A stretch of DNA of 64,000 nt from Rhodanobacter glycinis (GTDB lineage Bacteria > Pseudomonadota > Gammaproteobacteria > Xanthomonadales > Rhodanobacteraceae): NCBI RefSeq assembly GCF_006438785.1, contig NZ_RCZB01000003.1, forward strand, positions 310,001 to 374,000. The letters run 5' to 3'. Numbering within the stretch: the stretch's first letter is position 1; the number at the start of each line of letters is the position of its first letter. This document shows positions 1-9,752 of this stretch, piece by piece. A program made the position numbers and the translations under genes. Under the pieces are notes generated by a model, which searched no databases, was not told the origin of the DNA, and worked only from the letters and a program-made list of their open reading frames with translations.

Positions 1-280
1 GACCAGCCTGGCCAGTCTCGCCGGCATCTTCGGACCGGCGCTGTTCGCCAATATCTTCGCGCTGTTCATCAGCGATCACGCCCCGGTGCAGCATCTGCCT
101 GGCGCGGCGTTCGTGCTTGCGGCGGCGCTGCTGTCTGCCGCCGCGCTGATTGCCGTACGCGTGATGCGCCATGTACCAGCCGAGGTGCCATTGGCATCCG
201 CCGACATCGTCCCCACGATGCCGTTCAACGAATTTTCGTCCGAACCGATTCCCCACGTCCCACCGGAGCAATCCCCATGA
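1..280 (+). CDS. MFS transporter, C-terminal fragment
   Basis: This is the 3' end of a gene that begins before the window. The readable frame starts at base 2 and gives about 92 residues. It contains two hydrophobic segments, one around GIFGPALFANIFALFI and one around FVLAAALLSAAALIAV, joined by a short loop and followed by a polar tail. Two closing helices and a hydrophilic tail fit the end of a 12-helix major facilitator transporter of the TetA/Bcr type, an inner-membrane drug or solute exporter. That family call is inference from a short piece. The stop overlaps the next start by four bases (ATGA), so the two genes are probably co-transcribed and translationally coupled. Confidence 0.6.
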   Translation, partial: TSLASLAGIFGPALFANIFALFISDHAPVQHLPGAAFVLAAALLSAAALIAVRVMRHVPAEVPLASADIVPTMPFNEFSSEPIPHVPPEQSP

Positions 281-783
281 CACTGTCCATGTATCAGGCT
301 GCCGTTCCCGTCTTCGTCCGCGCGCTCGGCAATCTTGCGCACGTGCTGAAGAAGGGTGAGGAACACGCCAAGGCGAAGAGTGTCACCGACGAAGTGCTGC
401 TGCAGACGCGGCTGATCCCCGACATGCTGCCGCTGGTCAGGCAGGTACAGATCGCCTGCGACATGGCTGCCCGCGGCGCGGCTCGCCTGGCCGGCGTCGA
501 GCCGATGTCGTTTGAGGACAACGAGACTACGCTGGCGCAGGTGCACTCACGCATCGAGCGCGCAATCGAGTACATCCAGTCGTTCAAGCCCGAGCAGATC
601 GACGGCAGCGAGACCCGCTCGATCGTGCTCAAGACGCGCACTGGCGAGATGACGTTCGAGGGCCAGGCCTACCTGCTGCATTTCGCCATTCCGAACGTGT
701 TCTTCCACTGCACCACCGCGTACGACATCCTGCGCGGGGCTGGTACCGAGATCGGCAAGACCGACTTCATCGGCGGCGCCTGA
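277..783 (+). CDS. DUF1993 family protein
   Basis: The 168-residue protein matches the DUF1993 family, small alpha-helical proteins of about 165-175 residues with no established biochemical role. Recognisable features are the N-terminal MYQAAVPVFVRALGNL helix, the LLQTRLIPDMLPL segment and the C-terminal FHCTTAYDILRGAG and IGKTDFIGG motifs, all typical of the family. The fold is thought to be a DinB-like four-helix bundle, but that is family knowledge and not visible here. No signal peptide or membrane segment is present. The start overlaps the stop of the upstream transporter gene, and this start also gives the family's usual length. Confidence 0.85.
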   Translation: MTLSMYQAAVPVFVRALGNLAHVLKKGEEHAKAKSVTDEVLLQTRLIPDMLPLVRQVQIACDMAARGAARLAGVEPMSFEDNETTLAQVHSRIERAIEYIQSFKPEQIDGSETRSIVLKTRTGEMTFEGQAYLLHFAIPNVFFHCTTAYDILRGAGTEIGKTDFIGGA

Positions 784-966
784 GCCAGTTGCGCCGGCGG
801 CTGCGAAACTCGCGGCCGCTAGCCGCTCGATATCCGCGAATGCGGCGCCGCCGCCGGCGCATCTCCAAAACTGTGATGCACAACACTTTTGGCCAATTTT
901 GTTGGCCCGCGCCCTGCTTGATGACACTCGAACCCCACGGTTCCCCCAACCTTCGAGCGAATTCCC

Positions 967-1191
967 ATGGCACCCATCTTTGAATGCATCATCGCCGGCG
1001 GCCCCCAGCATGGCCTGGTCTGCCGCCGTCGCTGGGACAGCCGGCGCAGCGCGCCGCTGGCAATGACCAGCGCGGACGGCCAACTTTGCCTCGCCGCCGC
1101 ACGCAGGCACACCGACGCTACCCACACGCAATTCATCCTGCTGCACCCGCACGCCACCGGCGAGCAGTTTCTGACCCTGCTGGCGGCCTGA
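967..1191 (+). CDS. Small hypothetical protein
   Basis: A 74-residue reading frame that I do not recognise. It has no signal peptide, membrane helix or cysteine motif. The first part (APIFECIIAGGPQHGLVCRR) and the ordinary ending (QFILLHPHATGEQFLTLLAA) look protein-like, and codon use resembles the neighbours. The upstream spacer has only a weak GAGCG ribosome site about 12 bases before the ATG. It stands alone between the DUF1993 gene and the FAD oxidoreductase. It could be a real small protein or a chance frame. Confidence 0.45.
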   Translation: MAPIFECIIAGGPQHGLVCRRRWDSRRSAPLAMTSADGQLCLAAARRHTDATHTQFILLHPHATGEQFLTLLAA

Positions 1192-1369
1192 ACTGCCCCG
1201 CCACGTCAGCTGTCAAAACGCTGACGCATGCTGGAAGTCTGCCGCCGGGCGTGGCAGCACCACGCGGACCGCCTTGTCGCGCTACGTGATCGCATCGACA
1301 ATGAACGGCCGGGCCCCGTGGCAATGCGCCGCGATGGCCTCCCCACGTCGACGGATTCCCGGACCCCGC

Positions 1370-3031
1370 ATGCTGCGATTGACCGACCTCAAGCTGCCGC
1401 TTGACCATTCCGAGGCCGCACTTGCCGACGCGGCCCTCGAACGACTGGGCATCGACGCTGCCGCACTCACCGGCTACACCGTCGCCAAGCGCAGTCACGA
1501 CGCGCGCAAGCGTGGCGCGATCGCACTGATCTACGCACTGGATATCGACACCCCGCGTGAAGTCGAACTGCTGCAGCGCTTCGCCGACGACCCGCATGTG
1601 CAGCCCACACCCGACACCAGCTATCGCTTCGTCGCGCGCGCGCCCGGGCAGATGGAACACCGCCCGCTGGTGATCGGCTTCGGCCCGTGCGGCCTGTTCG
1701 CCGGACTGATCCTGGCGCAGATGGGCTTCCGCCCGATCATTCTCGATCGCGGCAAGGAAGTGCGTGAGCGCACGAAAGATACCTGGGACCTGTGGCGCAA
1801 GCGCAACCTGCATCCGGAATCGAACGTGCAGTTCGGCGAGGGCGGCGCCGGCACGTTCTCCGACGGCAAGCTGTACAGCCAGATCCGCGATCCGCAGCAC
1901 CACGGCCGCAAGGTACTCACCGAGTTCGTCAAAGCCGGCGCGCCGGAGGAAATCCTCTACGTCAGCAAGCCGCACATCGGCACGTTCCGGCTGGTGTCCA
2001 TGGTGGAGAACATGCGCGCCACGATCGAATCGCTGGGCGGCGAGATCCGCTTCAGCAGCCGCGTCGACGATCTCCTGCTTGGACCGCCAACGGACGGCCA
2101 TCAGCAGTTGCGTGGCGTGACCCTGGCCAGCGGCGAGCAGATCCGCGCCGATCATGTGGTGCTGGCGGTGGGCCACAGCGCACGCGATACCTTCGAGATG
2201 CTGCACAGAAGCGGTGTGTATCTGGAAGCCAAGCCCTTCTCGATCGGTTTCCGCATCGAGCATCCGCAATCGGTGATCGACCGTGCCCGCTTCGGCCCGC
2301 AGGCCGGCCACCCGATCCTCGGTGCCGCCGACTACAAGCTGGTGCATCACTGCAAGGGTTCGCACGCCGGCCAGGGTCGCTCGGTCTACAGCTTCTGCAT
2401 GTGCCCCGGCGGCACCGTGGTGGCCGCCGCCTCCGAACCCGGGCGCGTGGTCACCAACGGCATGAGCCAGTATTCGCGCAACGAACGCAATGCGAATGCC
2501 GCCGTGGTGGTCGGCATCGACCCGGCCGATTTCGCACCGTTCGATGACCGGCTCGAGAACGGCCCGCCCAGCCCGCTTGCCGGCATCGCCTTGCAGCGCG
2601 CGCTGGAAAGTCACGCCTTCACCCTGGGCGGCGAAAACTACAGCGCGCCAGCGCAGCTGGTGGGTGATTTCCTCGCCGGTCGCGCCTCGCATGAATTCGG
2701 CGATGTGCAGCCGTCATACAAGCCGGGCGTGACCCTGGGCAACCTCGACAGCGCCCTGCCCGGCTACGCGATCGCGGCGATCCGCGAGGCGTTGCCCGCG
2801 TTCGAACGGCAGATCCGCGGCTATGCGATGCATGACGCCATCCTCACCGGCGTCGAGACACGCACCTCTTCGCCAGTGCGAATCAAGCGCGACGACAGCC
2901 TGCAGAGCCTTAACACCCGCGGCCTCTACCCCGCCGGCGAGGGCGCCGGCTATGCCGGCGGCATCCTGTCCGCCGCGGTCGATGGAATCCGGATCGCCGA
3001 AGCCGTGGCGCTGAGCATCACTGGAAACTGA
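1370..3031 (+). CDS. COG2509-type FAD-dependent oxidoreductase
   Basis: The predicted soluble flavoprotein is about 553 residues. An N-terminal domain of about 100 residues (LTDLKLPLDHSEAALADAAL) precedes a Rossmann fold with GFGPCGLFAGLILAQMGF, the FAD-binding dinucleotide motif. Further family landmarks are FGEGGAGTFSDGKLYSQI, VKAGAPEEILYVSKPHIGT and the C-terminal GEGAGYAGGILSAA. The set matches the uncharacterised FAD-dependent dehydrogenase family COG2509, whose substrate is not known. The frame is open 32 codons further upstream, but the ATG at 1370 begins the conserved LRLTDLKLPL sequence and gives the family's usual length. It is followed by a separate DsbA-like gene with a gap of about 90 bases. 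Confidence 0.85.
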   Translation: MLRLTDLKLPLDHSEAALADAALERLGIDAAALTGYTVAKRSHDARKRGAIALIYALDIDTPREVELLQRFADDPHVQPTPDTSYRFVARAPGQMEHRPLVIGFGPCGLFAGLILAQMGFRPIILDRGKEVRERTKDTWDLWRKRNLHPESNVQFGEGGAGTFSDGKLYSQIRDPQHHGRKVLTEFVKAGAPEEILYVSKPHIGTFRLVSMVENMRATIESLGGEIRFSSRVDDLLLGPPTDGHQQLRGVTLASGEQIRADHVVLAVGHSARDTFEMLHRSGVYLEAKPFSIGFRIEHPQSVIDRARFGPQAGHPILGAADYKLVHHCKGSHAGQGRSVYSFCMCPGGTVVAAASEPGRVVTNGMSQYSRNERNANAAVVVGIDPADFAPFDDRLENGPPSPLAGIALQRALESHAFTLGGENYSAPAQLVGDFLAGRASHEFGDVQPSYKPGVTLGNLDSALPGYAIAAIREALPAFERQIRGYAMHDAILTGVETRTSSPVRIKRDDSLQSLNTRGLYPAGEGAGYAGGILSAAVDGIRIAEAVALSITGN

Positions 3032-3122
3032 AAGCCCGATCGCCGATTGATTGCAGCAGCCGGTGACCTTATCTAAGTCTGATCTGCAGTCCCGAGCTGC
3101 GCATTCCCGTGAAGGTTCACCG

Positions 3123-3785
3123 ATGTCCACGCCAGCCCCGCCCGTTCCGGTCCGTATCGACTTTGTCTCCGATGTCTCCTGCCCGTGGTGTGCCATCGGG
3201 CTCGCCTCGTTGCAGCAGGCGCTGGCGAAGCTGGAAGGACAAGTAACGGCGGACATCCACTTTCAGCCGTTCGAGCTGAATCCGCAGATGACGGCGGAAG
3301 GCGAGGATTCCACCGAACACCTGGTACTCAAGTACGGCAGCTCGGCCGAGCAGATCGACGCGAACCGCGCAGCGATCCGCGACCGCGGTGCAGCACTGGG
3401 TTTCACGTTCAACATGGATCGGCGCAGTCGCGTCTACAACACCTTCGACGCACACCGGCTGCTGCACTGGGCCGAGCTGGAAGGCCGCCACATCGCGCTG
3501 AAGCAGGCACTGCTGCGCGCCTATTTCACCGATGGCGAGGACGTGAGCGCGCATGACGCGCTGGTGCGGCTGGCCGTCGAGGCAGGCCTGGACGCAGAGC
3601 GCGCACGACAGATGCTTGCCGACGACGAGTACGCGGACGAAGTGCGCGCGCAGGAGCAGTTCTTCATGTCGCGCGGCATCCATTCGGTGCCGGCCACCAT
3701 CATCAACGGCCAGCACCTGATCTCCGGTGGGCAGCCGCCTGAGGCGTTCGAAGAGGCGTTGCGGCAGATCGCCACCGCCGCGTAG
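3123..3785 (+). CDS. DsbA family oxidoreductase, FrnE-like
   Basis: A 220-residue thioredoxin-fold protein. The active site CPWC lies at residues 20-23 within FVSDVSCPWCAIG, and the cis-proline loop is HSVPATIING near the C-terminus. The long helical insertion between them (YNTFDAHRLLHWAELEGR) is the signature of the FrnE/2-hydroxychromene-2-carboxylate isomerase subfamily, not of periplasmic DsbA. There is no signal peptide, so it should act in the cytoplasm as a disulfide isomerase or oxidoreductase, perhaps in oxidative-stress defence. The start was chosen at an ATG preceded by GAAGG about seven bases upstream. The frame extends further 5' but without conservation. Confidence 0.88.
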   Translation: MSTPAPPVPVRIDFVSDVSCPWCAIGLASLQQALAKLEGQVTADIHFQPFELNPQMTAEGEDSTEHLVLKYGSSAEQIDANRAAIRDRGAALGFTFNMDRRSRVYNTFDAHRLLHWAELEGRHIALKQALLRAYFTDGEDVSAHDALVRLAVEAGLDAERARQMLADDEYADEVRAQEQFFMSRGIHSVPATIINGQHLISGGQPPEAFEEALRQIATAA

Positions 3786-3791
3786 GCGCGC

Positions 3792-6749
3792 TCACGCGTC
3801 GACGACGCGCGGTTCCTGCCAGTGCGCAATCGGCGCCGGATGACCGAGCAGATAACCTTGGCCCATCTCGCAGCCCATCGCCATCAGCGCGCCATGCTGG
3901 ATCTCGGTTTCGATGCCTTCGGCAATTACCTGGATGTTCAGTGCGCGCGCCAGCGCCAGGATCGCCGCCACCACCGTGGTGCTGTTGGTGTTGGCGCCCT
4001 TGTCCAGCTCCTGCACGAAGGCGCGGTCGATCTTCAGTATGCGCAGCGGCAGCGAATGCAGATAGCTGAGCGATGAATAGCCCGTGCCGAAATCGTCCAG
4101 CGCCGCGCCCACGCCGATCAGGCGCAGCCGGTCGAGCGTGGCACGCACGCGCTCGGGGTTGTCCAGCAGCGCGCCTTCGGTAACCTCGACCACTAGCCGT
4201 GACGGCGCCAGGCCGGTGTGTTCGAGCAGGCGAATCAGGCGTTCGTCGAAATCGGGGTGGCGCAGGTGCAGGGCCGAGACATTCACGGTCATGAAGGCTT
4301 CGTCGCGGCCATGCTGCAGCAGCAGGTTGCAGCTGAGTTCGAACATGCGCCAGTCGATCGCCTCGATCAGCCCGCTGTCCTCGGCGATCTTGAGGAAGTC
4401 ACCCGGTCGCAGCACGCCACGTTGCGGATGGTTCCAGCGGATCAGCGCCTCGTAGCCCACCACCTGGCCACCGTCGAGCTGGCAGATCGGCTGGAAGTAC
4501 GGCTCGAACTGATCGTGCTGCAGCGCCTGGCGCAGCTCGCCCTCCAGCGCCAGCACGTCGATCACGTTCTTTGCCAGCGTCTCGTCGAAAAGCTCGAAGC
4601 GCTTGCGCCCCAGCTCCTTGGCCCGGTACAGCGCAATGTCGGCGTCGCGCAGTACCTCGTCGGCTACCCCGTAATGATCATCGCCGACCGCGATGCCGAC
4701 GCTGGCAGTCACCTGCAGATCCTTGCCGGCAATCAGCATGGGTGCGCCGAGGGCGTCCATCACGCGCTGCGCCACGATGGTGGCGTCCGGCATCAGATCC
4801 ACATCTTCCAGCAGGATCGCGAACTCGTCGCCGGACAATCGCGCCACCAGGTCGGGATGACGCACACAGCCGGCCAGCCTCGTCGCCACCTCCTTCAGCA
4901 CATCATCGCCGGCGAGATGGCCGAGACTGTCGTTGATGATCTTGAAACGGTCGACATCCAGATACAGCAGCGCGCAATGCCGTTGCGGATCGCGCCGGAT
5001 CGCGCCGAGCACGCGATCGATGCGGTCGCGCAGGTAGCTGCGGTTGGGCAGGCCGGTCAGGGAATCGTGCATGACCTGATGACGTAGCTGATCCTGCATG
5101 CGCTCGCGCTCGATGATCTCCTTGCGCAACGCCAGCGTGCGCTCCTCCACGCGATGCTCGAGCTCTTCGTAGGCACGCTTCAACGACTCGACGGAGCGAC
5201 GCCGGGTCAGGCTGTTGGCGATCTGCGAGGCGACGAAAGTGAGCAGCTCCTGGTCGGCCGGGCCGTACATCACCGTGGCACGGTAGCTCTGCACGGTCAC
5301 CAGCCCGATCACCTCGTCACCCACGATCAACGGCACGCCCAGCCAGCACATCGCCGGCGAGCCCATGCGTCCCGGTGCGATCTCGCCCTGTCGATCGAGC
5401 TCCTCGATGTCGGCGTTGTCCGCGCGCAGCGCGGTGCCACGACGCAACACGTACTCGCTGAGGCCACGCCCCAGCGGGCGCTCGGCCGGCGGCGCCAGCA
5501 CGGCGTCCACCGAGTAGGGAAAGGTCAGGTGCTGGCGATCGTCGGAGAGCAGCGCGATAAAGAAGTTCTCCGCATTCAGCAGCTCGCCGACCGCCGCGTG
5601 CACGCGCCGGTAGAACGCATCCTGGTCGATATCCGCGGTGGCCAGCTCGGCGATCTGGAACAGTACCGCCTGCAGGTGTTCGGCGCGCTGGCGCTCCAGG
5701 ATTTCCATCTGCAGGCCACGATTGGCCTCGGCCAGTTCCAGCGTGCGCAACTGCACGCGTTGCTCCAGATCCTCCTTGCCCTGCTTGCGTTCCAGTGCGG
5801 TGAGGATGTGGCTGCCGACGAATTCCAGCAAGGCCAGGTCCTCGTCGGTGAAGCCGATGTTCTGCTGATAGCTCTGCACCACCAGTGCGCCGCCGGGCTG
5901 ACCGTCGCGCAACATCGGCACACCGAGCCAGTCGTAGCTGTCCGGGCCGATCAGGGTCACCGGGCCCGGCACCTGGCTGCGCAACTCCTCAGCGTTGCCC
6001 ATGCGCGCCTTGCCGTCACACATCACGTACCAGGTCAGCGTGTACTCGATCGCGCTCAACGGCATGTCCTGGCCGTTTCCCGGCGGGGTCGAGTCCTTGA
6101 CGTCGACGAAATACAGGAACCGGATCGTGTCCTGCTCGGCGTTGTGCAGCACGATGAAGAAATTTTCCGCGTACATCAGCGTGCCGACGATGGCGTGGAT
6201 GCCGCGCAGCATGTCCGGCATGTCGCGCTCGGAACCGGCCAGGTCGGAGATCGCGAACAGCGCGCGCTGCAGGGTCTCGGAACGCGCCAGCTGCTGATGC
6301 GCGCGCTGCAGTTCGATCCATTCCAGCGTCCGCTGCAGATGCTGACCGGCGAGCCGCAACGGTGCCGCCAATTTTCCCGGAAAGCCGATGCCGTCGCGCT
6401 CCTCCTGCAGGGTCAACAACAGCAGCGCAGGCCGAGGCTGCCGGCACAAGCACAGCGCGATGCGGCGTTGATCCGCTGGATGTCGGCAGGACTGATCCGA
6501 TTGGATGGCGTTGCGCAGCCACGGCCCATCGGCAGGATCCATCCGGGTCGGCGGCACGCTTCGATGATTGGCCGGCTGCTGCAGATCCCACAGCACGCAG
6601 GCAGCCTCGCAGCCCAGCTCGGCCTGCGCCAGATCCGCAATCACTTCGGCCACCTCGTCAGGCGTATGGGCCGTCGCGAGGCTGGCCAGCCATGCCAATT
6701 GCAATGAGTCGTCGGACGACGTCGCTCCCACAGCATCCGCGTGCTTCAT
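3792..6749 (-). CDS. GAF-GAF-GGDEF-EAL c-di-GMP signalling protein
   Basis: A 985-residue cytoplasmic sensor. Residues 1-150 form a divergent GAF-like region. Two clear GAF domains follow at about 160-320 and 360-515, both with YAENFFI/NAENFFIAL motifs, each followed by a coiled-coil linker. The diguanylate cyclase domain (about 556-720) has SGDEF at 639-643 in place of GGDEF, a substitution also found in active cyclases. The phosphodiesterase domain has EAL at 767-769, VNVSALHL, DDFGTGYSS and AEGIET, so the catalytic and metal-binding residues look intact. It probably makes or degrades c-di-GMP under control of small ligands bound by the GAF domains. The ATG at 6749 is preceded by GGGGAG eight bases upstream. 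The frame stays open far upstream only because it runs antisense to dinG. Confidence 0.93.
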   Translation of the reverse strand: MKHADAVGATSSDDSLQLAWLASLATAHTPDEVAEVIADLAQAELGCEAACVLWDLQQPANHRSVPPTRMDPADGPWLRNAIQSDQSCRHPADQRRIALCLCRQPRPALLLLTLQEERDGIGFPGKLAAPLRLAGQHLQRTLEWIELQRAHQQLARSETLQRALFAISDLAGSERDMPDMLRGIHAIVGTLMYAENFFIVLHNAEQDTIRFLYFVDVKDSTPPGNGQDMPLSAIEYTLTWYVMCDGKARMGNAEELRSQVPGPVTLIGPDSYDWLGVPMLRDGQPGGALVVQSYQQNIGFTDEDLALLEFVGSHILTALERKQGKEDLEQRVQLRTLELAEANRGLQMEILERQRAEHLQAVLFQIAELATADIDQDAFYRRVHAAVGELLNAENFFIALLSDDRQHLTFPYSVDAVLAPPAERPLGRGLSEYVLRRGTALRADNADIEELDRQGEIAPGRMGSPAMCWLGVPLIVGDEVIGLVTVQSYRATVMYGPADQELLTFVASQIANSLTRRRSVESLKRAYEELEHRVEERTLALRKEIIERERMQDQLRHQVMHDSLTGLPNRSYLRDRIDRVLGAIRRDPQRHCALLYLDVDRFKIINDSLGHLAGDDVLKEVATRLAGCVRHPDLVARLSGDEFAILLEDVDLMPDATIVAQRVMDALGAPMLIAGKDLQVTASVGIAVGDDHYGVADEVLRDADIALYRAKELGRKRFELFDETLAKNVIDVLALEGELRQALQHDQFEPYFQPICQLDGGQVVGYEALIRWNHPQRGVLRPGDFLKIAEDSGLIEAIDWRMFELSCNLLLQHGRDEAFMTVNVSALHLRHPDFDERLIRLLEHTGLAPSRLVVEVTEGALLDNPERVRATLDRLRLIGVGAALDDFGTGYSSLSYLHSLPLRILKIDRAFVQELDKGANTNSTTVVAAILALARALNIQVIAEGIETEIQHGALMAMGCEMGQGYLLGHPAPIAHWQEPRVVDA

Positions 6750-7016
6750 CAACAGAGCTCCCCACAGCCCGAGCGCACCAGCACCCGCGACCAGCATACG
6801 CTTTCCCGGCGCGCAACCCGTTTGACCCCGGAGCCAGCAAGAACCCACCTCTGGGCGGGTGGGCGCGCAATACCGATAAACTGTCTCATTGCATCCACCC
6901 TCTTCGACACAGCGCGTACGTCGACCCCGGCCGCCGAACCTCTTCGGCGCGATGGTTTGCCGACATCGCCGCCCATGTTCCCTGTACAACCCGCGCCACA
7001 GGTTCCCCCATCCATC

Positions 7017-9137
7017 ATGCTTGCCGACACTACCAAAGACGCCATCCGCGCCGCCTATGCACGCCTGAAGGACGGGCTGCCGGGCTTCCGCGCGCGCGCC
7101 TCGCAGGGCAGGATGATCGCCGAGGTGGCCAAGGCATTCGGCCAGCGCGGTGGCGTGGCGGTGATCGAGGCACCCACCGGCACCGGCAAGTCGATGGCGT
7201 ACCTGATCGCCGGTGTGGAAGTGGCGCGCTTCCAGAAGAAGAAGCTGCTGATCGCCACCGCCACCGTGGCCTTGCAGGAGCAGCTGGTGCAGCGCGATAT
7301 CCCGCTGTACCTCAAGCTCAACGGCATCGAGGCGAAAGTGGCGCTGGCCAAGGGCCGTGGCCGCTACCTGTGCCCGCGCAACATGGCGATGGCAGCGAAC
7401 AGCATCAACGACACCGCGCAGATGGGCCTGGCCGGTTTCGATGCCGACCTGGTGCTGTGGACCAAGCCGCCGCAGGCGCGCGACAAGCAGGCGCTGGCGA
7501 AACTGCGCAGCGCGTTCGACCGCAACGAGTGGAACGGCGACATGGATACCGCGCCGGAGCCGGTCAGCGACCTGCTGCGACCGATGATCACCACCAGCGC
7601 CGGCGGCTGCACCGGGCGCAAGTGCGGCCAGTTCATGATCTGCCCGTTCTTCGCCGCGCGCCGCGCGGTGGACGACGCCGAGATCATCGTGGCGAACCAG
7701 GACCTGGTGCTGGCCGACCTCACCATGCCGGGCGAGGATGAGGGCGGCGGTGTTCAGGCATGGGGCGGGGTGATCCTGCCGCGGCCGGACGAGACACTGT
7801 ACATCTTCGACGAAGGCCATCACGTGCCGGGCAAGGCGATCGACCGCGGCGCGGCCGAAGTATTCATGAGCGTCACCGTGCGGCAGCTGAGCCGGCTCGG
7901 CCGGCAGGTACATGCGGCGTATTCGCTGACCGACAAGCAGACGCTGGGCAAGCTGTCGCTGGATGCCGGCGACGCGAAACTGCAGGAGCTGAGCAATACG
8001 CTGGAGGAGCTGGAGAAGGAAATCCGCCTCGGCTGGCTGCCGGATCCGGCCGAGACCGAGCCGATGTACCGCGGCTCGCTCGGCCAGCTGCCCGAATCGT
8101 GGGTGGAGCTTGCCCGCGCGCTCAGCCTGTACACCGGCGAAGTGCAGCGCTGGCTCACCGCGGTGCGCCGCGCGGTGGTCGAGATGACCGACGGCGGCCC
8201 TACCCAGGAGGCGCTGTCGCGCGAACTCGGCATCGCGCTGGAACGCATCGGCAAGCAGGCCAGCTGCTGGCGCGCGTGGTCCAGCGAAGATCCGGATGGC
8301 TTGCCGCCACTGGCACGCTGGGTCACGCTCGGCGGTGACCAGCAACTGGTCTGCCACGCTTCGGCGGTGTCCGCCGGCGGCTTGCTGCGCAATGTGTTGT
8401 GGGGCAATGCCAGCGGTGTGGTGATGACCTCGGCCACCTTGAGCGCCGGCGGCAACTTTCGCGGTTTCGCCGATGCGGTGGGTTTGCCCGATGATGCGCT
8501 GACCTTGAGCCTGCCCTCGCCATTCGACCTCGCCGCGCAAGCGCGGCTGGAAGTGCCGGCGATGCGCACCCTGCCCGACGCGCGCGAGGCGCACGCCGAG
8601 GAAATCAGCGAATGGCTGGCGGAAAACCTCGACTGGGACGCCGGCAACCTGGTGCTGTTCACCTCGCGCCAGAAGCTCGATCGCGTACTGCAGAAGCTGC
8701 CGATCGCGCGGGTGCGCAAGGTGCGCGCGCAGGGCTCGCTAGGCAAGTCGCAGCTGGTCGCCGAGCACTGCGCCGACATCGAGGCGGGCAAGGGCAGCAC
8801 CCTGTTCGGGCTGGCCTCGTTCGGCGAAGGCCTGGACCTGCCCGGCAAGCTGTGCGAGACGGTGGTGATCACCCAGCTGCCGTTCGCGGTACCCACCGAT
8901 CCGGTCGGTGCCACGTATGCCGAGTGGCTGGAGTCGCGCGGACGCAATCCCTTCATCGAGGTCAGCATTCCCGAGGCCACGCGCCTGCTCACGCAATATT
9001 GCGGCCGCCTGATCCGCAACGAGACCGACCGCGGCCGCATCGTGCTGCTGGATCGCCGCGTGGTCACCAAGCGCTACGGCAGCGGCATGCTGAAGGCCTT
9101 GCCGCCGTTCCAGCGCATCATCGAGCGCACCGCATGA
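7017..9137 (+). CDS. dinG: ATP-dependent DNA helicase DinG
   Basis: A 706-residue superfamily 2 helicase of the XPD/DinG group. It has Walker A EAPTGTGKSMAYLI at about residues 51-64 and a DEGH box in YIFDEGHHVPG. Cysteines in RYLCPRN, GGCTGRKCG and MICPFF are spaced as in iron-sulfur DinG proteins, and FGEGLDLPG serves as a late helicase motif. The protein unwinds DNA 5' to 3' and helps resolve R-loops and replication-transcription conflicts. Length matches E. coli DinG (716). An earlier ATG at 6975 is possible. The gene diverges from the c-di-GMP protein, and its stop overlaps hutD by four bases. Confidence 0.92.
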   Translation: MLADTTKDAIRAAYARLKDGLPGFRARASQGRMIAEVAKAFGQRGGVAVIEAPTGTGKSMAYLIAGVEVARFQKKKLLIATATVALQEQLVQRDIPLYLKLNGIEAKVALAKGRGRYLCPRNMAMAANSINDTAQMGLAGFDADLVLWTKPPQARDKQALAKLRSAFDRNEWNGDMDTAPEPVSDLLRPMITTSAGGCTGRKCGQFMICPFFAARRAVDDAEIIVANQDLVLADLTMPGEDEGGGVQAWGGVILPRPDETLYIFDEGHHVPGKAIDRGAAEVFMSVTVRQLSRLGRQVHAAYSLTDKQTLGKLSLDAGDAKLQELSNTLEELEKEIRLGWLPDPAETEPMYRGSLGQLPESWVELARALSLYTGEVQRWLTAVRRAVVEMTDGGPTQEALSRELGIALERIGKQASCWRAWSSEDPDGLPPLARWVTLGGDQQLVCHASAVSAGGLLRNVLWGNASGVVMTSATLSAGGNFRGFADAVGLPDDALTLSLPSPFDLAAQARLEVPAMRTLPDAREAHAEEISEWLAENLDWDAGNLVLFTSRQKLDRVLQKLPIARVRKVRAQGSLGKSQLVAEHCADIEAGKGSTLFGLASFGEGLDLPGKLCETVVITQLPFAVPTDPVGATYAEWLESRGRNPFIEVSIPEATRLLTQYCGRLIRNETDRGRIVLLDRRVVTKRYGSGMLKALPPFQRIIERTA

Positions 9138-9682
9138 TCATCCGCCTGTCCGATTGCCCGCTGCAGCCGTGGAAGAACGGTCTCGGCAGCACACGCGAAA
9201 TAGCCGTCCATCCGGCCTGCGCGGGTATCGACGATTTCATGTGGCGGGTGAGCATTGCCGAGGTCGATAGCGCCGCGCCGTTCTCCAGCTTCCCCGGCAT
9301 CGACCGGCAGATCGCCTTGCTCGACGGCAACGGCTTCACGATGACGCTGGACGACGATCGCGCTCATTCGCTGACCACGCCGTTCACACCGTTCGCGTTT
9401 GCCGGCGAGGCGAAGGTGGCGGTGACCCTGGTCGATGGCCCGACCCGCGATTTCAACCTGATGGTGCGCCGCGCCCGGGCGCAAGGCGAGCTGCAGTGCC
9501 GGGACACACCCGGGAGTCACCGCCTCGCGCCGGACATCGTGCTGGTTCATTGCGCACGTGGCACGGTCGATACTTCCGAAGGCCAGCTGCATGCCGGCGA
9601 TGCGTGGCTGCCGGGCGGCACATCGATCACGCTGGCCGTTGGCGCCGTGGTGCTGGTGGTACGTATCACGGCACTGTCCTGA
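9134..9682 (+). CDS. HutD/Ves family protein
   Basis: A 182-residue cupin-type protein of the HutD/Ves (DUF886) family. Diagnostic segments are the N-terminal PWKNGLGSTREIAVHP, the central WRVSIAEVDSAAPFSSFPGI and GPTRDFNLMVRR, each strongly conserved in the family. In Pseudomonas HutD is proposed to limit histidine-utilisation operon expression. E. coli Ves is cold-linked. No hut genes are near, so the role here is open. It is translationally coupled to dinG through an ATGA overlap. This pairing is not explained by any known pathway. Confidence 0.88.
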   Translation: MIIRLSDCPLQPWKNGLGSTREIAVHPACAGIDDFMWRVSIAEVDSAAPFSSFPGIDRQIALLDGNGFTMTLDDDRAHSLTTPFTPFAFAGEAKVAVTLVDGPTRDFNLMVRRARAQGELQCRDTPGSHRLAPDIVLVHCARGTVDTSEGQLHAGDAWLPGGTSITLAVGAVVLVVRITALS

Positions 9683-9752
9683 CGATTGTCACCTGTGGCA
9701 GGCGGACTCCGCTGTCTATACTCGTGCAGCCTGTCGCCCCGGAGATCGCATC

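Noticed and set aside
6750-8594. The N-terminal 615-codon extension of the c-di-GMP protein
   Set aside because: It is exactly antisense to dinG and has no protein-like motifs. A Shine-Dalgarno site supports the start at 6749.
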